Source: Shinisaurus crocodilurus (lineage: Eukaryota > Chordata > Lepidosauria > Squamata > Shinisauridae). From it: a stretch of 64,000 nt of DNA. Shown in pieces: positions 57,901-62,359 of this stretch. Under the pieces are notes generated by a model. That model did no database searches, was not told the origin of the DNA, and saw nothing but the letters and a program-made list of their open reading frames with translations. Location: NCBI GenBank assembly GCA_021292165.1, contig CM037880.1, forward strand, positions 142,292,564-142,356,563, given 5' to 3'. Each line of letters opens with the position of its first letter. Position 1 is the stretch's first letter. The position numbers and the translations under genes were made by a program.

Positions 57901-58854
57901 TGGTCTCCCAGCAAAGCAGAGGGAGTGGCCCTGTTTCTTTCATCTATCCCCTTGTTGCACAGCCTGATGGAATGCCTGCTGCTATGTGGCAGCTGAGGAA
58001 GAGCCAAAGGCAGCTATAAATATGGTACCTGATCTAGTGTGCTATACTGATAATGATTGACCTCCACACTGCTTCATTTTCACATGAACTGCCATACGAT
58101 ATCCATAGCCAGCAGTTTCTTTTAGTAGTTAAGATGGGGACTGTGCTGTTTGGTCTTTGTTAAGACAATGGGGACAAACTGGATATTGAAATAGGAACAG
58201 TTTTACAGGCAACAGTATTATTCTTTATTTCAACCTCCCTAGACACTCCCATCAATTACGTTAATCAGAACTATTTCAAGGGATTTAAGAAACCTGACTA
58301 TTTGCGAAGGCCTGAACAAGGTTCAGACTGTCACTACAAAATTATTTTTTTGATAGTGGTTCTTCTCTATGAAAAAAATAGTTACCCATTTGATTCAGTA
58401 TTACTACATTCATGTCTAGTCCAGCAATTTGGGTATTTTCAGTTTTTACTCTATTAGCTTCATTTAATATCAATATACCTGTGCTTAAACCTATCAAATG
58501 CTTGGTCCATTGCATGCATTTCATGTAGAATGCCACACTGCCTAACCTCAAATTATAGCATATTTATATTCTGCAATGTTACGCTGGTACAACAGTTAAG
58601 TATGCTGTATCCTGACAAGTATTTCTGGCCATACTGGGCTTACAAAAGGCGTAAATTGCTCTTAATACATGGGAAGTGCATTATTCCAGTGGATTTGTTT
58701 GTTTTCAATAGACATCCACAATTGATCCACTGTAATCAGTAGAAGTCCAGCCACATACAACAGTACTCACTGTGTCAGATCCTGGCCACATTCTGCACAT
58801 AAACCTTTCATAACAACAGGATGGCTGCACCCTTCAAGCCTCATTAGAACACCC
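20317..58854 (-). CDS. CTDP1: CTDP1 (FCP1) RNA polymerase II CTD phosphatase, ten internal exons
   Basis: FCP1 dephosphorylates the heptad repeats of the RNA polymerase II largest subunit in the nucleus, recycling the polymerase, and binds TFIIF. Ten exons on the minus strand give about 776 continuous residues; all junction phases agree. In order they encode the end of the N-terminal domain (58771-58854, 57112-57205), the FCPH phosphatase domain (55362-55490, 51123-51273, 40568-40658, 39397-39563), an acidic Ser-rich linker plus the start of BRCT (33326-34402), the rest of BRCT (32419-32560), and two C-terminal tail exons (24545-24775, 20317-20476). The catalytic DLDQT and IIDDRED motifs are intact. 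Exon 1 and the final exon(s) are outside the window. Introns are large (up to about 10.5 kb) and full of transposons. Confidence 0.97.
20477..24120. other. Intron 10 of CTDP1, distal part
   Basis: Holds a CT/CA microsatellite (20946-20995), a perfect 13-bp stem hairpin (21489-21519, TTTCAATTACACT) and possible decayed LINE/SINE tail sequence near 22095-22165. No exons seen. Confidence 0.5.
20946..20995. repeat. (CT)n(CA)n microsatellite
   Basis: About 6 CT units followed by roughly 17 CA units. Confidence 0.95.
24121..24341. repeat. 221-bp palindromic MITE
   Basis: The left half, ACTGCGGGCAGTGCCCAATT, pairs with the reversed right end, ACTGTGGACAGTATCTAATT. The arms continue with ACCACTAAC, GTAAGTGAC and CAACACCAATAG shared between them. 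The loop is near 24225. No coding capacity; it is shorter than and unrelated in sequence to the other foldback elements. Confidence 0.85.
24545..24775 (-). CDS. CTDP1: CTDP1 exon (probably 10)
   Basis: 231 bp. The acceptor is CTAACAG and the donor is CAG|GTACGT. It encodes 76 full codons including [34 protein letters not shown] and [11 protein letters not shown], a conserved FCP1 segment after the BRCT domain. Phases are 1 base in and 2 bases out, matching the neighbours. The L2 LINE begins only about 125 bp upstream of its acceptor. Confidence 0.95.
24900..26822 (+). mobile_element. 5'-truncated L2-clade LINE
   Basis: Reverse transcriptase fragments in order: [61 protein letters not shown] and the catalytic [13 protein letters not shown] at about 25845. 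Then come the post-RT segments [15 protein letters not shown] and [11 protein letters not shown], with a C-terminal WNSLASDL motif. The segments lie in three different frames, so the copy is dead. The 3' end is GGGCGATCCATAAACGCAAC followed by (AAAT)n. The endonuclease is absent. Confidence 0.85.
26823..29127. other. CTDP1 intron, unclassified part
   Basis: Contains a short (TCTA)n tract at 27632-27651. The stretch starting GGGGTGCACAACCTGCAGCC near 27968 looks like a hAT-type end, but no partner end was found. A decayed SINE/LINE tail is possible near 28470-28560. No exons seen. Confidence 0.45.
29128..30419. mobile_element. Non-autonomous relative of the 1845-5505 pogo element
   Basis: The left end, CTGTATATACTCAACTATAA, and the next 90 bp match the left end of the full-length element closely (TAAGTCGGCCCTAACATAAG, CACCCCCCAAAACTGGG). 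The right 80 bp (CACGTATAAGTCGAGGGGGC and CAGCACAAAAAATGTGCTG to TATATACGG) match its right end. The interior is only GC-rich minisatellite; the transposase is absent. TA flanks it on the right (30420-30421); the left flank is AG, probably mutated. Confidence 0.9.
29240..30345. repeat. GC-rich, strand-asymmetric minisatellite
   Basis: The left part is C-rich (CCCCCAGGACCCCC) and the right part G-rich (GGGGGTGTCTGGGG), meeting near 29605, so the tract is itself a loose inverted repeat. Landmark GCAGGTA(C/G)GG occurs at 29667, 29795, 29924 and 30102. Long open frames in several phases are composition artefacts. Confidence 0.9.
30733..32165 (+). mobile_element. Sauria-type tRNA SINE split by a pogo MITE
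   Basis: The 5' part, ATTGGTTAGAGTGTTGGAC (A-box region), ends at ...ACTCAGTAGATC. After the nested element it resumes with ATGAAGCTCACTGGGTGACT and CAGCCTAACCTAC, then a (CAT)n tract. The whole matches the intact-looking SINE at 49198. The insertion happened at a TA. Confidence 0.8.
30776..32086. mobile_element. Non-autonomous pogo-type element, second family
   Basis: Ends CCGTATTTTTCGCTCCATAA and, reversed from the right, CCATATTTTTTGCTCCATAA, flanked by TA (30774-30775 and 32087-32088). The subterminal ATAAGACGCAC motif recurs near both ends. Its left third carries three tandem units of about 118 bp (landmark CTGGTCCGGGGGAAGAGCGG at 30904, 31025, 31139). No transposase. A short hairpin (31719-31769, CATTCCCAGCATAGCTGGC) lies inside. 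Confidence 0.85.
32162..32191. repeat. (CAT)n microsatellite
   Basis: ATC/CAT repeats of about 8 units plus CGTCGT at the tail of the split SINE. Confidence 0.9.
32419..32560 (-). CDS. CTDP1: CTDP1 exon (probably 9): second half of BRCT
   Basis: 142 bp. The acceptor is TTTAAATAG and the donor is AAAG|GTAAAA. It encodes 46 full codons including [18 protein letters not shown] and [18 protein letters not shown], the conserved Trp-containing C-terminal helix of the BRCT fold. Phase is 2 bases at each end. The BRCT domain helps FCP1 bind its partners. Confidence 0.97.
32869..33005. mobile_element. hAT MITE with 8-bp duplication
   Basis: Ends CAGCCTTACCCAACCTAGTG and, reversed, GACCCTTCCTCAACCAGATA, with inner inverted CTCCAGATGT and ACAACT-type sequence. 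Flanks are CTTTAGCG (32861-32868) and CTTTAATG (33006-33013), an imperfect 8-bp duplication. It lies in the intron between exons 9 and 8. Confidence 0.75.
33326..34402 (-). CDS. CTDP1: CTDP1 exon (probably 8): acidic linker and first half of BRCT
   Basis: 1077 bp, the largest exon. The acceptor is AAATTTAG and the donor is GCTG|GTAAGT. It encodes 358 full codons. The first two thirds are rich in Ser, Asp and Glu ([29 protein letters not shown]), poorly conserved and probably disordered, with many casein-kinase-2-like sites. Then comes the conserved block [36 protein letters not shown] and the BRCT start [20 protein letters not shown], ending THLIAARA. An open frame continuing past the donor to 33057 is intronic read-through. 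Confidence 0.97.
34557..34805. mobile_element. Tigger-type pogo MITE
   Basis: Ends CAGTCATGCCTTGGATTGAG and, reversed, CAGTAATACCTTGGATTGCA, flanked by TA (34555-34556 and 34806-34807). The interior shows repeated AATCCAA and TTGTA motifs in inverted arrangement. The 249-bp size and CAGT ends are typical of internally deleted Tigger elements. It lies about 155 bp upstream of exon 8. Confidence 0.85.
34808..39396. other. Intron 7 of CTDP1
   Basis: No exon seen. A 222-codon frame at 37140-37805 (+) matches nothing I recognise and lacks conserved features; I treat it as chance. 38040-38150 resembles the end of an LTR (AATAAAC followed about 60 bases on by CTGCAAACA), but no matching 5' border was found. 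Confidence 0.4.
39397..39563 (-). CDS. CTDP1: CTDP1 exon (probably 7): end of FCPH phosphatase domain
   Basis: 167 bp. The acceptor is TGTTTCTAG and the donor is AAAG|GTAACT. It encodes 55 full codons: [35 protein letters not shown] and [16 protein letters not shown]. The DD of IIDDRED is the second acidic catalytic motif of the HAD-type FCP/SCP phosphatases. The motif is intact. Confidence 0.97.
39564..40567. other. Intron 6 of CTDP1
   Basis: Contains (TA)n at 39905-39926 and (CA)n at 39935-39962. An unclassified GC-richer stretch runs 40012-40225. No other feature seen. Confidence 0.6.
40568..40658 (-). CDS. CTDP1: CTDP1 exon (probably 6)
   Basis: 91 bp. The acceptor is CTTAAAAG and the donor is TTAG|GTATGT. 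It encodes 29 full codons beginning [18 protein letters not shown] and ending [11 protein letters not shown], a core strand-helix segment of the FCPH domain. The split codon at its 5' junction reads GCA (Ala), where mammals have Gly as I recall. Confidence 0.95.
40659..42927. other. Intron 5 of CTDP1, proximal part
   Basis: No recognised element seen. A 67-bp segment at 42040-42106 is flanked by AG and GTGAGT on the minus strand but would shift the frame. Confidence 0.5.
42928..44213 (-). mobile_element. Internally deleted pogo-type element, third family
   Basis: Ends CCGTATTTTCCGGCGTATAA and, reversed, CCGTATTTTCCAACGTATAA, flanked by TA (42926-42927 and 44214-44215). TATAAGACGAC motifs recur within about 250 bp of both ends. 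It keeps the 3' part of a transposase gene (43440-43840, minus strand) and has lost the DNA-binding and most of the catalytic region. Confidence 0.9.
43440..43840 (-). pseudogene. Pogo transposase C-terminal fragment
   Basis: Reads [55 protein letters not shown] and an acidic tail ending [10 protein letters not shown]. It aligns colinearly with the C terminus of the intact transposase at 2185-3564 (which ends ENSSFEGF). The third catalytic Asp position (QPLD there) is Asn here (QPLN). Sequence upstream in the same frame, from 43841 to 43970, is unrelated. Confidence 0.9.
44214..44690. other. Intronic, unclassified
   Basis: AT-rich, no feature seen. Confidence 0.5.
44690..44962 (+). mobile_element. 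CR1 LINE 3' end
   Basis: Final CR1 coding and 3' UTR sequence: AAACATCAGGAAAAATTTCC, GGAATCAACTACCTAGGGAG and GAGCAGGGGGTTGGACTCGA, ending in the CR1 hallmark repeat TATGATTCTATGATTCTAT. Severely 5' truncated. Confidence 0.9.
44963..46518 (+). mobile_element. 5'-truncated L1 LINE with poly(A)
   Basis: The C-terminal part of an L1 ORF2: [31 protein letters not shown], then [20 protein letters not shown], and the late L1 motif [17 protein letters not shown] near 45985. It is broken by stops and frameshifts. The end is AATAAAATTA and a poly(A) run to 46518. It starts directly after the CR1 tail. A TACAGTGGTGGCCAAAATTG segment at 45064 may be a scrap of a Tc1-type end. Confidence 0.8.
46519..47743. 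other. Intronic, mostly unclassified
   Basis: (GTT)n tract at 46616-46641. Degenerate repeats of TTTGTGCACATTTT type lie at 46960-47110. No exon seen. Confidence 0.5.
47744..47899 (-). mobile_element. Sauria-type SINE, 5'-truncated
   Basis: Minus strand reads CACTGGGTGACTTTGGGCC, CAGCCTAACCTACCTCACAG, GGTTGTTGTGAGGATAAAAT, ending GCGGGGTATAAATATAATAA. It lacks the tRNA-like head. Confidence 0.9.
47918..48288. mobile_element. Probable hAT MITE
   Basis: Terminal inverted repeats CAGAAGTGGGCAGA and, reversed, CAGAGATGGGCAGA, with AGATCC/GGATCT-type subterminal sequence on both sides. A clear 8-bp duplication is not visible. It starts in the decayed end of the preceding SINE. Confidence 0.65.
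48289..48764. other. Intronic, unclassified
   Basis: No feature seen apart from poly-T/G and a short CA run near 48725. Confidence 0.5.
48765..48985. repeat. Interspersed repeat, CR1/L3-like 3' UTR
   Basis: Contains GATGCTGGATCAGACCAAGG and GTCCATCTAGTCCAGCATTC, a phrase I recognise from reptile interspersed repeats. The exact family is uncertain. Confidence 0.4.
49198..49451 (+). mobile_element. Complete Sauria-type tRNA SINE
   Basis: The tRNA-like head has A-box sequence GTGGCGTAGTGGTTAGAG and B-box sequence GGTTCAAATCC. The conserved body reads CTCACTGGGTGACTTTGGGC. The LINE-matched 3' domain is TGTAAGCCGCCTTGGGTTCC to GGTGGGGTATAAAT, ending in an (AAAT)n tail. RNA polymerase III promoter boxes look intact. 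This is the best evidence that the host is a squamate. Confidence 0.9.
49452..51122. other. CTDP1 intron 5, distal part
   Basis: A small inverted GTT/AAC repeat lies at 49825-49855. A reversed SINE/LINE tail lies at 50575-50630 (ATTTATACCCCGCTCTTCAG), and a squamate repeat phrase (GGAAGTAAGTCCCATGGAGG) near 50671. No exons. Confidence 0.5.
51123..51273 (-). CDS. CTDP1: CTDP1 exon (probably 5): FCPH domain
   Basis: 151 bp. The acceptor is CTCCCTTAG and the donor is GCAG|GTAAGT. It encodes 50 full codons: [40 protein letters not shown] and [10 protein letters not shown], the conserved middle of the phosphatase domain. Phase 0 in, 1 base out. Confidence 0.97.
52292..52890 (+). pseudogene. hAT transposase, N-terminal part
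   Basis: Reads [20 protein letters not shown], then [19 protein letters not shown] (the conserved catalytic D-x-W region of hAT transposases) and LVTDNAANV (the second conserved Asp region). No BED zinc finger is seen upstream in frame. The frame is lost at the DIRS insertion near 52890, removing the middle of the protein. Confidence 0.85.
52890..53400 (-). mobile_element. DIRS fragment nested in the hAT transposase
   Basis: The minus strand encodes [18 protein letters not shown], a [17 protein letters not shown] zinc knuckle and [14 protein letters not shown], the same gag start as 13430-13594. Upstream of it, 53230-53395 is a DIRS terminal repeat (AAAGTTCTATAGCTGAGG, CATCACACACATGGGCTCTG on the minus strand). 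Only the 5' 500 bp of the element are present. No duplication of the target is seen. Confidence 0.8.
53440..53962 (+). pseudogene. hAT transposase, C-terminal dimerisation part
   Basis: Includes [20 protein letters not shown] and the hATC hallmark [20 protein letters not shown], followed by a short acidic tail ending EKEDEDY. It continues the protein interrupted at 52890; some residues are missing between the parts. Confidence 0.85.
54577..55361. other. Intron 4 of CTDP1, proximal part
   Basis: No feature seen. The donor is AGA|GTAAAT at 55361. Confidence 0.5.
55362..55490 (-). CDS. CTDP1: CTDP1 exon (probably 4): catalytic DLDQT motif
   Basis: 129 bp, 43 codons, phase 0 at both ends. The acceptor is TATTGTAG; the donor AGA|GTAAAT is weaker than consensus. 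It reads [18 protein letters not shown], then [24 protein letters not shown] is the D-x-D-x-T nucleophile motif of FCP/SCP phosphatases, whose first Asp forms the phospho-enzyme. Intact. Confidence 0.97.
55491..57111. other. Intron 3 of CTDP1, probable GC-AG intron
   Basis: The 5' splice site at 57112/57111 reads GAG|GCAAGT and the 3' site TTGTAG at 55491. At 55775-56165 there is a GC-rich repeat with two strong hairpins (TTGGAGTGCCACCAGGATA against TATCCTGGCCACTCCAA; TCTCTGAGGTC against GACCTCAGAGA). At 56590-56775 there is half of a foldback element (GGTTCACATGATCACAGTGG, TGTCATGTCATCTGAACC). Confidence 0.7.
57112..57205 (-). CDS. CTDP1: CTDP1 exon (probably 3)
   Basis: 94 bp. The acceptor is CTTTATTAG. 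One base completes a Gln codon, then come 31 codons: [20 protein letters not shown] and [11 protein letters not shown]. The exon ends at GAG, followed by GCAAGT rather than GT; the alternative GT sites nearby would break the frame match to exon 4. The segment precedes the phosphatase domain. Confidence 0.93.
57206..58770. other. Intron 2 of CTDP1
   Basis: Short CATCATCATCATCGTCGTCG run at 57726. No mobile element recognised. Confidence 0.55.
58771..58854 (-). CDS. CTDP1: CTDP1 exon (probably 2)
   Basis: 84 bp. The acceptor is CTTTCCAG and the donor is ACACA|GTGAGT. It encodes 27 full codons: [20 protein letters not shown] and ECGQDLT, with a Cys/His cluster (CSH, CAEC) conserved in FCP1. Phase 1 base in, 2 out. 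The N-terminal exon is beyond 64,000. Confidence 0.96.
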
Positions 58855-58969
58855 CTGGAAAGTAAAGTAAAATCTGATTTAGAGAAAAATTGATTTCAAA
58901 TTTTATATAGTATCCAATCCACAGCATAACTGTAAGCTCTTATTTCCCCTCTTCTTCAATTGTCACATT

Positions 58970-59280
58970 GGCCCAGTTTGGACATCACGACAACCCATGG
59001 TTTTTTTAAGCCCTGGGTTGTTGTGAGTGAGTGTGGTGGTGCATGTTGCCTGGTCACCCCCACTCCAAATGGGAACAGCTAAATAACCCAGGGAAGCTTC
59101 ATTCTTAGGTTGTTTGGATTCCGACTCTGCATTGTTTCTTCCCTGACAAGCCAGAACTCCTGTTTCATGCAAAACATGAAATAACCCAGGGATGGAGGGA
59201 ATGCACGCTTGCTCACAACTACCCAGGGTTTTAAAAAAACAACAGCAGGTTTTATCTGTCATGACATCTGAACTGGTCAT
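58970..59280. repeat. Foldback MITE
   Basis: The left arm, CCAGTTTGGACATCACGACA, pairs with the reversed right arm, CCAGTTCAGATGTCATGACA. Both then have AACCC and TTTTTTAA, CCCTGGGT(T/A)GTTGTGAG. The centre is near 59125. No coding capacity. Confidence 0.85.
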
Positions 59281-60509
59281 TGAATACCAAGTGGGAATGC
59301 TACATATAGCACACAGTAGATTCTGTGCAGCTCTACATGACATGAACATAGAAGTAATACAGGTTTTTGATTATTTTTAACACTCTTATTTGGTATGAGA
59401 GAACACATGATCCTAGAGCCTATTCTTGATCCATTAATCAGGGCTAGCATTACCAACGCACCAAGCTGGAATAAGGCAGTGCATGGGAATTTAGCATAAC
59501 CAGCATATTCAAGAACAACAAAAGAAAACTCTCTGGAAAAATTCCCTTTTATATGTTAAAATTAAGACTGTGATGAAGTAGATAGATGTCACAATATAAT
59601 AATGAATATCCTGAGAGAGGAGAACTGAAATTAAGCAAATTACCTCAACTTTACAATATACCACCAGAGGAGGGCAGCCTGCGGGCCTAATACAGTCTGC
59701 AGGATTGCCCAATCCGGCCTGCGGAGGGTTGAGCACCCTCTGCGGACTCCTTTCCTCCCTCCCCAAGCCCTGCCCCCTGGCCTGGGGAGAAGAATTCCCT
59801 TATTATCTCTGATCAGAGATAACACTGGGATGCTCCAGCACTGCAAGCTCTGGCTGAGTCCCTTCCTGCACCGCTTGTACCCTGATTGGGACACAAGTAG
59901 GGCAGGAAGGAGGTGCTCAACTTGGCTGGGGCTCGCAGGACTCAGTTCCACAGATGCTGGCCAAGTCCATTCCAGGAGGAGAACTGAATCATGATTTCAT
60001 GAAGGGAAGGAGGAGAACTAAAATTAAGTAGATCAACTCAACTTCACAGTATAGTAAACCAAGTATACCTCTGGTATAATATTAATACCATTATTCCCAC
60101 TTCAACAGTAATAACTACTGAGAGTGAAAACTGGATGCTCAAATTGCTATCAGGTTTTCTGATTACACACAAGGCTCCAAGCAAACATGACCAACACATG
60201 TATTAAAAAACGAAAGTAACATTTCACATAACCAGACATCCTAAGACCACAGAAAGTCAAAGCTATTGTCTTCCATTTCTTCTAATAAGTTATTTACACT
60301 TTCCCAATACTGAAGTACAACTATTTTTTGCAGTCATTGCATTTCATTAATATATAACAGGTATATTCAGAGCTGAAATTCTTGAAGGAAAAAATGTTTC
60401 TGGAAGCAATACTCTACAGTTGCAATTTCCAATAAAAAAAGTAATTAAAGCTTCAAAACTTTAGGAGAAAATATTTCCATAATATTTTGCACTGTTGGCC
60501 AAACTGAGA
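59281..60509. other. Intron 1 of CTDP1, with a diverged direct repeat
   Basis: About 47 bp at 59618-59664 (GGAGAACTGAAATTAAGCAA) recur at 60010-60057 (GGAGAACTAAAATTAAGTAG). They flank a GC-richer 350-bp segment beginning CAGAGGAGGGCAGCCTGCGG that looks like a hAT-type repeat. No exons. Confidence 0.5.
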
Positions 60510-62053
60510 TTGACTAGGTTTGTATGACATAACAACCCATTATGGGTGACAAACCACGGTAGGTTGTCATGTTGTGCGAACCTGGACTGATTCCTTCATG
60601 GTGGCTTGTTCATGGGCCAAAAGCCACCCCAACAACCCAGGGCTTGTTGTTGGACCCACAATGGATTATCATGTTGTCCAAACCCGGGCAACCGACCCCA
60701 TTGTGGGTTGCACGAATTGGCTAGCAAGCCACTCAGCAAGAGCAGCAAAAACCCCTTGCTGCTCTTGCTGAGCCAGCCTGGACCACCACCAGAGCCAGCC
60801 ACCACACCAATACCCAAGCGGCATGGGGAAGTGACCCACTGGGGAAGTGACCCACTGGGGAAGTGACCCACTGGGGAAGTGACCCACTGGGGAAGTGACC
60901 CACTGGGTCGGTGCCCCCTGCCACGATTGCAAGCCCTTTTGTGCTGGCTGCGGCTTTTTTGCTCCTTTTACCCCACCCCCGGGATATTGCTTTTTGCGAT
61001 CTCCAATTTGACAGCTAGTACCAGCCCCTTCAAAGTGCCCAAGTGGCACATTGGAGGGGCTATCACTATTTAGCTAACACTTTTAAAATTATTTTTTCAG
61101 GACAAGAAATTTGCACAAATGTTTTCGAATACCGTACTTTTTAAAATTATTTTTTAGCCGGACTTGCACAAACCTCCGTGCACTTTCCCACCCTTTCCTG
61201 AGATTCTAGTTGCTTGGGAAAGGGGAAAGTGTAAGCCACCACTTTGATGGTACCACAGAGCTTTGACAGGTAGCTGTCAAAACTCCAGTTCGTTTCAAAA
61301 GGGTTTTTTTTAATCGGAACACCGACGGTTTTTTGACAGGGACACAAAACTCCATGCTCCCCTAAAAAGGGTGGCCTGCATTTTCCTGAACACCTAGAAT
61401 CTCAGGAAAGGGTGGAAACATGTGAGGAACCTGACAAGAGTCAGGTCCCAAAAAAACCCTTGAGAATCTCACTGCCAAGGGAGTGATCTACTGGCCACCC
61501 CCTTTCACGAGCAAAGATAATTCACAGCTTTGGTTTCTCTTGACAATGTGCCTTTTGACAGCTGCCAAGAGAAAGCAAAGTGCAAAATACACCTCTTTGC
61601 AGTCTCTCTGTCACTGCCCATGGAGGATACCTGCTTGTGCAAGTCTGACTAAAAATTAATTAAAAATATGTTTGAAAACATTTGTGCAAATTTCTTGTGC
61701 TAAAAGATAAAAAAAAGGGAGTGATGAACCAGTGACAGTCCCTCCAATGTGCCCTTAGGCACTTTGCAGAGGCTGTCACTAGCTGCCAAATTGGAGATGC
61801 GAAAAGCAATCTCCAGGGGGAAAGGGGAAAAAGCCGTGGCATGTGCAAAAGGGCTCGCAATTGTGGCAGGGAGGACAGACAAGATGGGTCCTGCCGCAAG
61901 GGTCCTGCCACGAGGTGCCACCACAGGGTGCCCTGAGATAGCTACAGGAGAACCGAGGAGGAAGGTAGGGGACAACCCATGGTGAGCCCAAACAACCCAC
62001 CTTGTGTAGTTTATTCACAGGGTGGGTTGCCATGATGTGCGAACCTGCCCGTT
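60510..62053. repeat. 1.5-kb palindromic element
   Basis: Nested inverted matches run from the ends inward. The left end, AGGTTTGTATGACATAACAA, pairs with the reversed right end, AGGTTCGCACATCATGGCAA. 60990-61065 pairs with 61733-61811 (CTCCAATTTG(A/G)CAGCTAGT). 61096-61172 pairs with 61632-61706 (ACAAGAAATTTGCACAAATG). 61185-61210 pairs with 61388-61413 (CACCCTTTCCTGAGATTCTA). The centre is near 61300. No protein is recognisable. A 16-bp minisatellite lies in the left arm only. Confidence 0.85.
60833..60907. repeat. 16-bp minisatellite
   Basis: Unit GGGGAAGTGACCCACT repeated about 4.5 times, nearly perfect. Confidence 0.95.
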
Positions 62054-62359
62054 GACTTATGATTCCCTTACAATTGTATGCAATTATAATGGGCCCTAGT
62101 CCATAGGCAGACAACTGCAATGCCACTGTACATGCTTTATTAAGCTGGAATAGAGTAAAAAGTACAGTTTGAAAATCCTGGCAATTTGGGACAAAAGCTC
62201 ACTACAAACAAAAAAAGAGATGATACAGACATGAAGCAATGCACAGAATCTAGACACATCATTTCCATTTTCAGAACTTACAAATACCCGGGAAGGGCAG
62301 TAAAACTCCTGAGACGCATTAGCTGCTTTTAGTTAGATGGAACACACTGTTTGCAAATA
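62054..62359. other. Intronic, unclassified
   Basis: No feature seen. Confidence 0.5.
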
